From Branchinecta lynchi (lineage: Eukaryota > Arthropoda > Branchiopoda > Anostraca > Branchinectidae), in the NCBI GenBank assembly GCA_023053575.1, contig JAKZAP010000009.1, forward strand, positions 22,921,869-22,985,868: a DNA stretch of 64,000 nucleotides. Reading direction: 5' to 3'. Shown here in pieces: positions 52,485 through 62,064 of the stretch. Both the position numbers and the translations under genes were made by a program. Each line of letters opens with the position of its first letter. The first letter of the stretch is position 1. The notes below the pieces were generated by a model. The model did not search any database. It was not told the DNA's origin and was given only the letters and a program-made list of their open reading frames with translations.

Positions 52485-52765
52485 CTATTACATAGTATGA
52501 CATGCAACGTTTTTGTACTACTACCATACTACTACGCAGGCTACAAATTTTTCATCGGGTATCCCTGCGAAGCCGGAGCTATAGCTCGGTTCTACACAGG
52601 CGTGGGAGTGAGCTAAGGCTAAAATATATATAGGATATTTCACATCAAAATATAGGATAATATAGGATAAAGAAAAGCTTATTTGGATGAAAAAATCTCA
52701 TGACCCCATCTTCTGCAAATAACAAAGGACGACTATGGTGAAACGACTTAGGATCTGACCTTAAA

Positions 52766-54580
52766 ATGAACAAGAGCCTCATATGGCACTTGTTACGAGT
52801 AAGTGGTACAACAAAGTAGATGGGAATGCCACAAAATCCCCCCTTCACCCCCTAGGATCGGACCTACAAATAAGGTATCTAATTCCACGCGAGCCTGAGC
52901 ATTTCCGGCATCGCTTCGGATAATCTAGGGCAAATGTTTCACCATACTAGTTTGATTCCTAGTAGTGCCGTACATTACCGGCAAGCCTCGCCCTCAAACT
53001 TCCATACTAGGGCCAAATCTGGTTCAGCCACATATAGATTATCTAAGGCATCTTCTAGTACCGGCTGTCAAGTTTCACTCAGGTCGAAGCTTCATTCGGG
53101 AAACTCCAGTACACCCCCCCCCTCCCGCCGTATTCAGATCCGTGTTCGGACCCTTAAACATGTCATCTAGGACACATGGTCTCTATTCTTTCCAAGTTTT
53201 ATTCAAATCACTCCGTTCGTTTGACCCCTATGCGAGCTACAAACTATCCTGCCCCCCCCCCCCCCCCCCCTCCAATTACTCCCACTGTCGTCGAATACTA
53301 CTAGGACACGTAAACTTCGCATCTCTGACATCTTCTCTTCTTGTCAAGCTTGATTCGAATCGGAACATATCTGCAAATTTCCTGTTTATGCCTGATCCTC
53401 CTCCTATACCGTTGCCGGATCCGGTCCGGACGCCAAATAACAAACTAGGCAGCAAAACTCGGTACTGTCTGACTTGCATCCCAGTCGGCCCCCACCGTGC
53501 CCCTAACCGTGTTTTGACCATGTCACAAAGTGTACGGTCGCCCCCCCCCCCCTCCAGCTACCCGAGCCAATGCCGCGTGTGGCTCGGAGATATATTTTGC
53601 ACATCCAGCTCATTAGTTCTTATCACCCATAAATTTTCACTCGAATCGGACCACCAGTTCGCAAACTATGCAAGTAAGTAATATCCGGATCCCTCTTCCC
53701 TTAAATCCCCCAAAATGACCGGATTCATGACCAGAAAATTTCCTAGGGCATCGTGTCAGGTCTTTAAGTCTATTTAGTCGGGTCGCTAATATGCCTGCCT
53801 ATTTTCATCGTCCTTAGCACATCTAGCAGTACCCTAGCTTGCGATCACCGGAATTCCCCGAAACCCCCTCAGACTCCCCCTAACAGGCCCCGATATGATG
53901 TGGTTCTGTCAAGAATCTATTTACGGCTTATGCTGTTCTTTCCACCAAATTTCATCCCGATCCCTCGGCGCAAGGCGTTGGCCTTGCGCCCAGGGATCAC
54001 CCCCGCCTTGAGAGGTGAAGACACCTCTTTCCACTTGCCAAGTTTCATTCAAATCCGATCGCCCGTTATAATCAGAAATCCGGACCCCCCCCCCCTCCCC
54101 CCGTAGTCCCCGAATCCGGTCCGGTTATGTCAGTGATCTATCTAGGACATGCGCTTCCTCTTCTCAGCAAGTTTCATGCTGATCCCTCCACTCGGAAGTG
54201 TTTTCCAAGATATCTGGGTCCCCTCTCCAGCTCCCCCGGAAGTCACCGGATCCGGTCCAGATTTTATGTGCATCGTCTGAGACTCGAGGTCTTTCCAAAT
54301 AAGAAGTTTCATTAAAATCCGATCACCCGTTCAAGATAGCTCAAGATTCCAGATTCCTCCTCCCTCCACTCCCCCCATGATGATCCGATCATGCAAACGA
54401 CTACTGTGAAGTCAGCTTATTTAAGTCTCTGATATGCCATTCCAGTTGCATCGCCCTAGTACATCAGGAAGTAGCGAACTCATGGATAATCAGAAATCCG
54501 GACCCCCCCCCCCCCAACTCCCCCGTGAATCCGGTCCGGTTATGTCAGTGATCAATCCAGGACATGCGCTTGCTCTTCTG
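52766..54580 (+). repeat. ATGGCACTTG modular repeat
   Basis: It starts AACAAGAGCCTCATATGGCA, then CTTG. Diverged CAAGTTTCA modules follow (53069, 53191, 54040, 54165, 54305), with C-rich links (53252-53270, 53540-53553). A CGACTG-family fragment at 54583-54660 replaces its end. Confidence 0.65.
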
Positions 54581-54904
54581 TTTTTACGAAAAATCGTGGT
54601 TCGGCTATTTTGTTTACCGACTGGCCGACAACAACAGGGGGGGGGGGGGGTCTTCTGCCCTACCCCTCTGCTCCTCTGCTCTCTGCACCTATGTAGTTTT
54701 CATCTTCACGTGATAAGTATTGTTTTAAGTGATCTTGTGGGACTGAATGCCCTGGCCACATTCAGTCCCATTTGTACGTAATTTGGTTCGTTAATTTAGT
54801 TATTACCCACTCTTTACGTTTCATCCTGGTCGCACTTGGAACGAAGAAATTAAAGATATATTACCATCATCATCACTCAAAAACTAGCAAAAGCTGATGA
54901 TGGT

Positions 54905-55011
54905 GATGAAATTTTATTTACGCACTTAAGAAGAGGGAAATAGCGCAGTAAAGACAAAGAAAAGGAAAAATACAATGAGCTTTCAATAATGTAGTAAATG
55001 CACAAGATAAA
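54905..55011 (-). repeat. LINE 3' tail, inverted match to 21028-21116
   Basis: GATGAAATTTTATTTACGCA, CTTAAGAAGAGGGAAATAGC and ATGAGCTTTCAATAATGTAG. Flanked by a (TCA)n stretch at 54866-54880. Nothing else was recognised in 54660-54905. Confidence 0.65.
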
Positions 55012-56085
55012 AAACAAGAGCTACGAGCTCATATGGCACTTGATACGAGTAGGCACGGCTCGGTTATGTCAATGATATATCTAGTGTTTGCTAGGTGTCT
55101 TCCCACCAAGTTTCATCTCGATCCCTCCACTCATAGCGTTTTCCAATATTTCCGATTCTCCCCTCCAGCTCCCCCAAAAATTCACCGGATCCGGTCCGGA
55201 TTTTAAGTGGGTCGTCTGAGGCATGAGGTCTTTCCCAAATATCAAGTTTCATCGAGATCCGGTCACCCGTTCAAAAGTTATAAATACCTCAAGATTCCGG
55301 ATTCCCCCTCCCTCCACTCCCCCGACAGTGCCCGAATCGGCTCGGTCATGTCAATGATGTATCTAGTGTTTGCTAGGTGTCTTCCCACCAAGTTTCATCT
55401 CTATCCCTCCACTCATAGCGTTTCCCAAGATTTCCGGTTGCCCCCTCCAGCTCCCCCAAAAGTCACCGGATCCGGTCCGGACTTTAAGTGTGTCGTCTGA
55501 GGCATGAGGCCTGTCCAAATATCAAGTTCCATCGAGATCCGATCACCCGTTCAAAAGTTATAAATACCTCAAGATTCCGGATTCCCCCTCCCTCCACTCC
55601 CCCCACAGTGCCCGAATTGGCTCGGTTATGTCAACGATGTATCTAGTGTTTGCTAGGTGTCGTCACACCAAGTTTCATCTCGATCCTTCCACTCATAGCG
55701 TTTCCCAAGATTTCCGGTTGCCCCCTCCAGCTCCCCCAAAAAGTCACCGGATCCGGTCCGGATTTTAAGTGGGTCGTCTGAGGCATGAGGTCGTTCCAAA
55801 TATCAAGTTTCATCGCGATCCGATCACCCGTTCAAAAGTTAAAAATACCTGAAGATTCCGGATTCCCCCTTCCTCCACTCCCCCCACGGTGCTCGGATCG
55901 GGGAAGTGACTATTTCCAACTTAATCATTTGGGGTCCCTGATACGCCTACCAAGTTTTATCGTCCTAGCTTATGTGGAAGTGCCCGAACTAGCAAAACCT
56001 GGACAGACCGACAGACCGACGGACGGACAGAAATTGCGATCGCTATATGGCACTTGGCCGAAGGGCAAGTGCCATAAAAACATTA
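55012..56085 (+). repeat. ATGGCACTTG modular repeat with three 281-bp units
   Basis: It starts AACAAGAGCTACGAGCTCAT, then ATGGCACTTG. Units are registered at 55066, 55348 and 55628 (ATGTCAATGATATATCTAGT and variants). Each has three sub-modules headed ACCAAGTTTCATCTCGATCC, ATCAAGTTTCATCGAGATCC and (last unit) ACCAAGTTTTATCGTCCTAG. It ends GGCCGAAGGGCAAGTGCCAT. Confidence 0.82.
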
Positions 56086-56289
56086 AAAAAAGATAAGGGA
56101 CTAATCGGGTCTAAACAAATCTTCTTCCTAGACGGGTGCGGAGAAATGTCTAAGGCTATTCGCTTTTTGATTGGTCCAACGTTACGTTTCAAAATGGTGG
56201 AGATGGATTTTTTTACCTCGACCATACAAAGGTTTGACCTTAGTGGGGTCCGGGCAGAACACTTCTGAAGTAAGATACGTGTCAGTCTA

Positions 56290-56555
56290 CCATAAACCCA
56301 TGATTTTGGGAAAGCCTACACCCTATGCCTACCGCTGGATACACGGGATGCCAAATGCTGGATACTTGAACCCAATAAAGTATTGATGATTTTAGTGAAG
56401 CTCAGACATCAACCAATCAGAATTCATCTATAGCGGGGTAGGTCAGGGTTAGAGACCAACAGCTATCCAGCGTTTGGCATAGAGTATCCAGCGTTAGGCA
56501 TAGGCTATGCCAAATGCTAGATATACCCAGCGTTTGGCATAGGGTATCCAAAAGT
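56290..56555. repeat. TATCCAGCGTTTGGCATAG minisatellite
   Basis: Four direct or near-direct copies (56464, 56487, 56528, 56341 region) and two inverted ones (CTATGCCAAATGCTAGATAT). Exon w9 starts 127 bp later. Confidence 0.6.
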
Positions 56556-56681
56556 CATGGATTTGTGGCTGACTGATACGTGTTATGTCCTGTTTATGAA
56601 TCTAGCACTGTATTAGAGCCTCGTGTAATTTCCATCTTTTAGGGGAAATCTTTCTTGTTTTTATTTCTTTTCTGTTTCTAG

Positions 56682-56794
56682 GTATAAGGCTGAGGAGATG
56701 CGAATAGAGCAGAAGCACAGACGCCAGATGGAAGAGTTGAGAGCCAACAATGAGGCGATTTTGAAGGACCAAGAAAACTTCCAGAACGAAAAGA
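56682..56794 (+). CDS. Slk: SLK/STK10 exon w9
   Basis: 113 nt, phase 2 to 1. Acceptor TTTCTAG (ends 56681), donor AAAGA|GTAAGT. The product is YKAEEMRIEQKHRRQMEELR, then ANNEAILKDQENFQNEK and one base of an Arg codon. It matches the vertebrate segment QKHENQMRDML...LQQLQNEK. Fifteen kilobases of intron, containing the receptor-like ORF at 48101, separate it from exon w8. Confidence 0.93.
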
Positions 56795-57300
56795 GTAAGT
56801 TCACCCGTTGAAATGAATGTGAACAAGTTTTCCGGAATTTGGTAGCCCGGATTCCGAAGTTTTGCGGAATTTAATAGTCCGGATTCCAGTATTTTCCAGA
56901 ATCGAATAGTCCCGACACCGGAATTCAGTAAACTGGACCATAATTTAGGTACGGCAGATGATGTAGGCAAACATTAAAACGAAAAATGTAGCTTTCGAAG
57001 CATAAAAGGATCCGTGTCAGTGCTATTATCATTCATTTTTTTTTTCAGAGCTCCAGTTGGGTATTTTCAGCCATCAATCTATAATTTTCACTGAATTTCT
57101 TTTGTACCCAGCATCGCCGTCAGTCATTTTTGCCACCATACCTGAGATAAAGCAAAATATTTTGGCCTGATTCGGATCGGACCCTCGACTTCCGAACCAA
57201 AGTTGACGGTATTGAAACAACAATTGACGTAACAAAACAATTGACGTAAAAATACCCGTTGGTTTTCTTATATAACGCATTGGTACTTCGCAGTTTAACT

Positions 57301-57530
57301 TTGAGAGAGAGAGATAGGTTTACTTAGACATCATCATAGCTAACAGCTAATTTATAGAATAGAATAGAATAGTAATTTATTCACTCACACTTTCACGGTT
57401 ACAAAACCAAAATTGGTGAGTACTGTCATAACATAAACATTTAAAAGCACGTACAAATGCTAAATAGCAAACTGACATAAAAATAAATAAAATATCACTC
57501 GGCTTTGTTTAGCAAATCCGTAAAAAAAAA
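57301..57530 (-). repeat. Two nested LINE 3' tails
   Basis: GAGAGAGAGATAGGTTTACT with AACAGCTAATTT, and later ATCACTCGGCTTTGTTTAGC, are the two ends of the 41826-42345 tail. Between them a second tail with AATAGAATAGAATAG (57355-57480) has inserted. Confidence 0.7.
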
Positions 57531-59410
57531 AACAAGAGCTGAAAGCTAATATGGCACTTGTAAGAACAGTTAGTATGTTTGTCAGATACGGTTTGCAGTT
57601 TTCAAGGCTGGATCTGTGTCCCGATATTCATTTCATAAGAAAATGGGCTTGATCTAGTAAATCTGAAATGGTTATACTACTCATGACAACTGTTTCTTCT
57701 TCCAACGATGGCCGGATCAGGGGAGGGACTATTTGTAAGCCAATCTGATAGAGTCCCTAACATGCCCTAACTCGTGACCATCGGAACTGTGGAAAACCTC
57801 CTACCCCCCCCCCCCCTGAAGTTATCGGATCCATTCCAGAATTGAAATTAATCATCTGAGACACTTGTTCTTGACACTTGACAAGTTTCATGCACGTCTC
57901 ATCACCCGTTCCAGAGTTATGCAAGTCACTAGATTCCGGATTCCTCATCCTTCCATTACTCCATGATCATCGGATCGGGAAAGGAACTATTTTCAACTCG
58001 ACCTGGGAGAGTACCTAATGTCTGCCAAGTGTCATGGTCCTAGTACATGTGGAAGTACCCTAACTCGTGATCACCGGAAATCCGGGAAAACGCCCTCCAA
58101 CCCCCTCTACTGTGACACGATCCGGTCTTGTTTTGTTAACAAAGTATCTAGGGTTAATGTTTGTTCCTCCCTTCAAGTTCCATCCCGATCCCTCGACCCT
58201 AAGCATTTCAGGAGATTTCAGGTCCCCCCCTCTACCCCCCTCCCCCAGTTTTCGGGTTCGGTCCAGATTTGAAATTGAAAATCTGAGACACTTGTTCTTC
58301 ACAATTGTCAAGTTTCATGCATGTCCAATTATCCGTCCCAGAGTTAGGCATTTTTCTAGTTTCCAGATTCCCCATCCCTCCACCCCCCCCCCCCCTCCTT
58401 GATGGCTGGATCGCAGAAGCGATTATTTCCAAGTTAATCTGGTTGGTTCTCTCATATGCCTGCCAAGTTTTATTGTGCTAGCTTATATGGAAGCGTTTCA
58501 TGAGATTTCCGGTGCCCCGCTCCAGCCCCCCCCCCCCCCCCCAGTTATCGGATCTGGCTCAGATTTGAAATTCAACATACGAACACTTGTTCTCGACATA
58601 TTTCAAGTTTCATGCATGTCTGATTACCCGTTCCAAAGTTATGCATGTTACTAGTTTCCGAATTTCCCATACCTCCACTCCCCCACGATGGTCGGATCGG
58701 GGAAGGGATTATTTCCAAGTTATTCTGGTCGGTTTCCTGATATGCCTGCCAAATTTCATTGTCCTAGCTTGTGTGGAAGCGTTTCACGAGATTTCCAGTG
58801 CCCCCTCCACCCCCGCCCCTCCCAAGTTATCGGATCTGGTCCGGATTTGAAACTGAGCATATGAAGCACTTCTTCTTGACATCTGTCAAGTTTCATGCAT
58901 GTCTGATTACCCGTTCCAAAGTTAAGCATTTTACTAATTCCCGTATTTCCCATCCCTCCACTCCCCCCACGATGGCCGGATCGGGGAAGTGATTATTTCC
59001 AAGCTAATCTGGTCGGTTTCCTGATACGCCTGCCAAGTTTCATCGTCCTAGCTTATGTGGAAGCGTTTTACGAGATGTCCGATGCCTCCCTCCAACCCCC
59101 CCCCCCCCCCCCAGTTATCGGATCTGGTCCGGATTTGAAACTGAGCATCTGAAGCACTTGTTCTTGACACACGTCAAGTTTCATGCATGTCCGATTACCT
59201 GTTCTAAAGTTATGCATGTTACTAGTTTCCGGATTTCCCATTCCTCCACTCCCCCCCACGATGGCCGGATCGGGGAAGTGAGTGATTCCAAGTTAATCTG
59301 GTTGGGTCCCTTATATGCCTGCCAAGTTTCATCGTCCCAGCGTATGTGGAAGTGCCCAAACTAGCAAAACCGGGACAGACCGACAGAAATTACAATCGCT
59401 ATATGGCACT
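57530..59410 (+). repeat. ATGGCACTTG modular repeat with four 283-295 bp units
   Basis: It starts ACAAGAGCTGAAAGCTAATA, then TGGCACTTG. The GTTTCATGCATGTCYGATTA register points at 58316, 58611, 58894 and 59182 give unit lengths 295, 283 and 288. Each unit has GCCAAGTTTCATCGTCCTAG, GATGGCCGGATCGGGGAAGT and a poly-C link before AGTTATCGGATCTGG. It ends ACAATCGCTATATGGCACTT. Confidence 0.82.
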
Positions 59411-59449
59411 TGAGTATGCTCAACTGCCATCAAATCACACTAATCCTCA

Positions 59450-60340
59450 AATTTTGGGCATGTTTTTAAAAGTAAAAGTTTTACTTGAAATTGATTAGAG
59501 GTTTGATACAGGGGTAAGGAGACATGCTGAATCCTTATATGGAAATAATTTTCTCCCCGGACGCAAAGTTCGCCCGGAATCCGGGAGAAACCGGAAATTT
59601 GTTAAAAGTAAAGGTTTTACTTGAAGTTAGAGGTTTGAGACAGGGACAAGGAGACATTGCTGAATCTGTATATGCGGATTATTTTCTCCTAGATCATTCA
59701 GTTCGTCCGGAATCGTAAACATTTTATTTGCAGTTGATTAAATGTTCGATTTAGGGGTTAAAAGACGTGCTGCATCCGTATATGACAATCATTTTCTGTC
59801 CGTACCAGTAGTTCGCCTGGAATTCGGCCAGAACTGTAAGAAGACATGCCTAATCCGTATATGACAATCTTTTTCTAACCGAAAATAAAGTTCGCCCGGA
59901 ATCCGGCTGAAACCTGAAGATTTGTTGTTAGCAAAAGTTTTATCTGATGTTTATTAGAGGTTCCATGTATTGGTAAGGAGGCATGCTGAATCCGTATATT
60001 AAAATTATTTTCTCGCCGGTCAAATAGTTCGCCCGGACTTCGTCCATAACCTGAAAACTTGTTAGAAGTTAAAGTTTATTTGAAGTTGATTAGAGGTTGA
60101 ATATGCTGAATTCGTTGAGCTTTATTTTTTTGCCGAACAAGTAGCTCACCTGGAATCCGACCGAAACCGGAAATTAGGGAAACACACATGGTAAACACAC
60201 ATGTTGAATCCATGTCCGTACTTGGTTTTCTCAGATGATTAGCCATTGGCCTTAATCTGTTTCTAAATCTTAATAGTGAAAACGTTCAACAAGTCTGGCG
60301 AAGACTGGATATCTACAAGACGCAATGTTTGGATCAAATT
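59450..60340 (+). repeat. GGGATCCC-family modules, no closing end
   Basis: About five modules (ATGCTGAATCCGTATATG, CGCCCGGAATCCGG, AAACCGGAAATTTGTTA, TTGATTAGAGGTT) end in ACTTGGTTTTCTCAGATGAT and GGCGAAGACTGGAT as at 353-410. The terminal GGGATCCC is missing. Confidence 0.7.
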
Positions 60341-60459
60341 GTCTTTTTTCTTTGGCTTCTTTTCTTGAGCATCGGAGTTCACCACATTGTCGAAGCCATA
60401 TTTTTGTTTCCTCTTCTTATCTAACGTGCATTAGATACTCTTGAGCCCAAGCTGACTTT

Positions 60460-60770
60460 GAAACATATATTCAAATAATGTATACAACGGATACGTCAGC
60501 TACGATGCTTCATCAGCAAAACAAAATTATTTCGGCCCTTCTTGGCAAGAGTCCTCGTCAGGCTGTCAATCTTCAGGGTCAACGTCTGGGAAGGAAACAA
60601 ACCTGTGATAAATAACTGAAGCTTCTACCGACTATAAATATCTTGCTCGGGCAAATTACTTTCAGATACCACTGTAGGGAAAAAACTAGTCCTGAGATTT
60701 AATTTTTGACACGGCTCAATTTTTGCTGATGAAGCATCGTCGCTGGCTTATCCGTTGTATACATAATTTG
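60460..60770. repeat. Type A foldback repeat, arms separated
   Basis: The left arm CGGATACGTCAGCTACGATG, TTTCGGCCCTTCTTGGCAAG, CTCGTCAGGCTGTCAATC and a short right end (GATGAAGCATCGTCGCTGGC, TTATCCGTTGTATACAT). Confidence 0.7.
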
Positions 60771-60839
60771 AATAACCTGCATTATTTTCAGTTTTGTAAA
60801 AAAAAAATGTATTATGGAGTTAGATATTCCTTCAGCCCA

Positions 60840-61300
60840 AGCTGCGAATCATATTTGACGGGGCAAAAAGGGGGGGGGGCTCAAGTTGGAAAAAGAACTT
60901 TTGGAAAACGAAAAGGAAGTTCATTTTCCAGCTTGAGCCTGAAGAGGACCCTTGCCAAGAAGGGACGAAATATAGCTCTAATAAAATGTAGCTGACTTAC
61001 CCGTTTTGCACCTCCTGCGCTTATTTACATAAACGCAAAATATTATGGAGTTAAAGTTGGATATTTCTTCAGCCCAAGCTGCGAATCATATTTGACGGTC
61101 GGCTTGAGCCTGAAGATGACCCTTGCTAAGAAGGGCCGAAATATAGTCCTAATAAAAGTAGCTGTCATATTTGACGGTGCAAAACGGATAAGTCAGCTAC
61201 ATTTTTTTTTACAAAATGTACCTGACTTATGCGTTTTGCACCGTCAGATATGATTCGCAGTCAGCTTAGCTGAAGGAACATCTAAAATATAGCTGACTTA
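60840..61300. repeat. Type B foldback repeats, two copies
   Basis: Two right arms (AGCTTGAGCCTGAAGAGGAC; CTTGCCAAGAAGGGACGAAA; AAAATGTAGCTGACTTACCC and its variant) surround an inverted pair at 61178-61250 (AAACGGATAAGTCAGCTACA against TACCTGACTTATGCGTTTTG). They end 50 bp before exon w10. Confidence 0.75.
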
Positions 61301-61347
61301 AAAAAGGAGTTAGAATTCTTTCATTTATTGTGTACCGTTACTTTTAG

Positions 61348-61495
61348 GAAAGATCTTGAGTGAACATGAGACGACGCGGATCCGACAGTTAGATGAGCAG
61401 TATCAAAACGAGCTGCGAGAGTGGAAGGCCGCCTGCGCCCCCAGGAAGCAAGACCTTGAGGACGGCTTCAGTCGAGAATTAGCCGACCAGGAACA
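61348..61495 (+). CDS. Slk: SLK/STK10 exon w10 (penultimate or near-last)
   Basis: 148 nt, phase 1 to 2. Acceptor TACTTTTAG (ends 61347), donor GAACA|GTAAGT. The split codon is A|GA (Arg), then KILSEHETTRIRQLDEQYQN, ELREWKAACAPRKQDLEDGF and SRELADQEQ. It matches LLVEHETQKLKALDE and LKEWRDKLRPRKKALEEDL of vertebrate SLK/STK10. Those proteins end roughly 30-40 residues later, so one more coding exon is expected; none with a suitable 1-nt start was recognised before 64000. Reading straight through gives TAA three bases later, so an alternative 3' end by intron retention cannot be excluded. Confidence 0.93.
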
Positions 61496-61497
61496 GT

Positions 61498-62060
61498 AAG
61501 TTCTCATTTACGCAGACACTGCAAAAGTAGTTGCGCTTTTGATCCGAATTTTCCTTGCGATTCTCCTCGCAGTTCTCCTATTTCGCGTTTTGGACTGTTC
61601 AGACGAAGCGAATTCTCCTTTTCTTACGTTTTTGTCACAATCAGTCAATCAATAATTTAATTAACCCGCATAAAAATTGCACAGAACTTGCCCATATGGA
61701 TTATATGAAAAACAATAAAGGAAAGAAAAGAAAAAGATCAGACTAAACTAAACGAAGACTGTACAAACGCAATATAATACGGATGTCACCTTTCTAAAGA
61801 AGAATCGGAAAGCTCGCGATTCTGCAGAATCGAGAAGTTGCTCCGATGGTGAATTCTCGACCCCCCCCCCCCCCCCTCTCCGTTCTCCTACCTGCTTGGT
61901 CAACAGAGTGCGGGTGCTCAATATGTATAAACACGCGTACCGGGTTGAGGACGAGCTGCAAAATTAGTGTTTTTGTCAAAAGCGAGGATAGAGAAACCGG
62001 AGGATCAAAAATGATAATTTGTACGAGAAGCGAGAATTCAGAACGGAGAATTCGGATAAA
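61498..62060. other. Intron after w10, no feature recognised
   Basis: AT-rich sequence, then a region with repeated GAATTCTC/GAGAATTC motifs and a poly-C run at 61861-61876. No exon with a phase-2 acceptor and family sequence was found. Confidence 0.5.
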
Positions 62061-62064
62061 AAAA

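Larger units (their letters stand above)
51038..52559. mobile_element. CTACTAC-rich element in the pseudogene, split by a LINE
   Basis: CCCGATGAA (51038-51046) and TTCATCGGG (52551-52559) are inverse ends. The internal sequence GGTTGGACCAGTCTGAGGCA and CTACTACGCAGGCTACAAAT matches 9300-9615, which lacks the LINE. Confidence 0.7.
50434..52605 (+). pseudogene. Decayed second copy of the seven-transmembrane ORF
   Basis: 50434-50638 aligns with 48125-48330 (TATAACGACTACAA, CTTTTAAACCGGGTTGCC, CTCCTCTTCGTTGCGTTTTA, GCAATTGCTGGC). 50841-51037 aligns with 48358-48530 (GTGGCTTTCCGTTTATGTTA, CGCATGTGGAACCCCCTAGG). 52560-52600 aligns with 48535-48570 (TATCCCTGCGAAGC, ATAGCTCGG). The gaps are filled by a hAT-like element (50639-50840) and by a 51038-52559 insertion that itself holds a LINE. 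Stops and frameshifts make it non-functional. The original start region is missing. Confidence 0.85.
1253..61495 (+). other. Slk: SLK/STK10-family Ste20 kinase gene, 3' part (ten exons, w1-w10)
   Basis: Gene span, not one continuous CDS. Ten exons join without a phase conflict (total 1316 nt, 438 codons plus 2 nt) into a charged, Glu/Lys/Gln-rich coiled coil. It is collinear with the C-terminal half of vertebrate SLK and STK10, as recalled from family knowledge. Landmarks in order: FVIDGVAVTTTTSQ, LLRKQELRELKLLQ, KFEQE, LPKDQRKRSYQQR, EAALWEQEE, RHEKELDQMKR, AMFRESMRI, NEK-R-KILSEHET, LREWKAACAPRKQDLE. In the family this region follows the kinase domain and mediates dimerisation and targeting; SLK/Slik phosphorylates ERM proteins at the cell cortex. 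Introns are 4013, 3041, 2892, 12467, 6734, 1195, 8600, 15432 and 4553 nt, with phases 0,0,0,0,2,0,2,2,1; the tenth starts at 61496 in phase 2. The kinase domain is upstream and the last coding exon downstream. SLK and STK10 split within vertebrates, so the symbol is a family name. Confidence 0.93.

Noticed and set aside
53900..59364. Proline-rich small frames such as those with KFHADPST or SKVMHVTSFRIS
   Set aside because: They are readings of the CAAGTTTCATC modules and poly-C links, and differ between copies by frameshifts.
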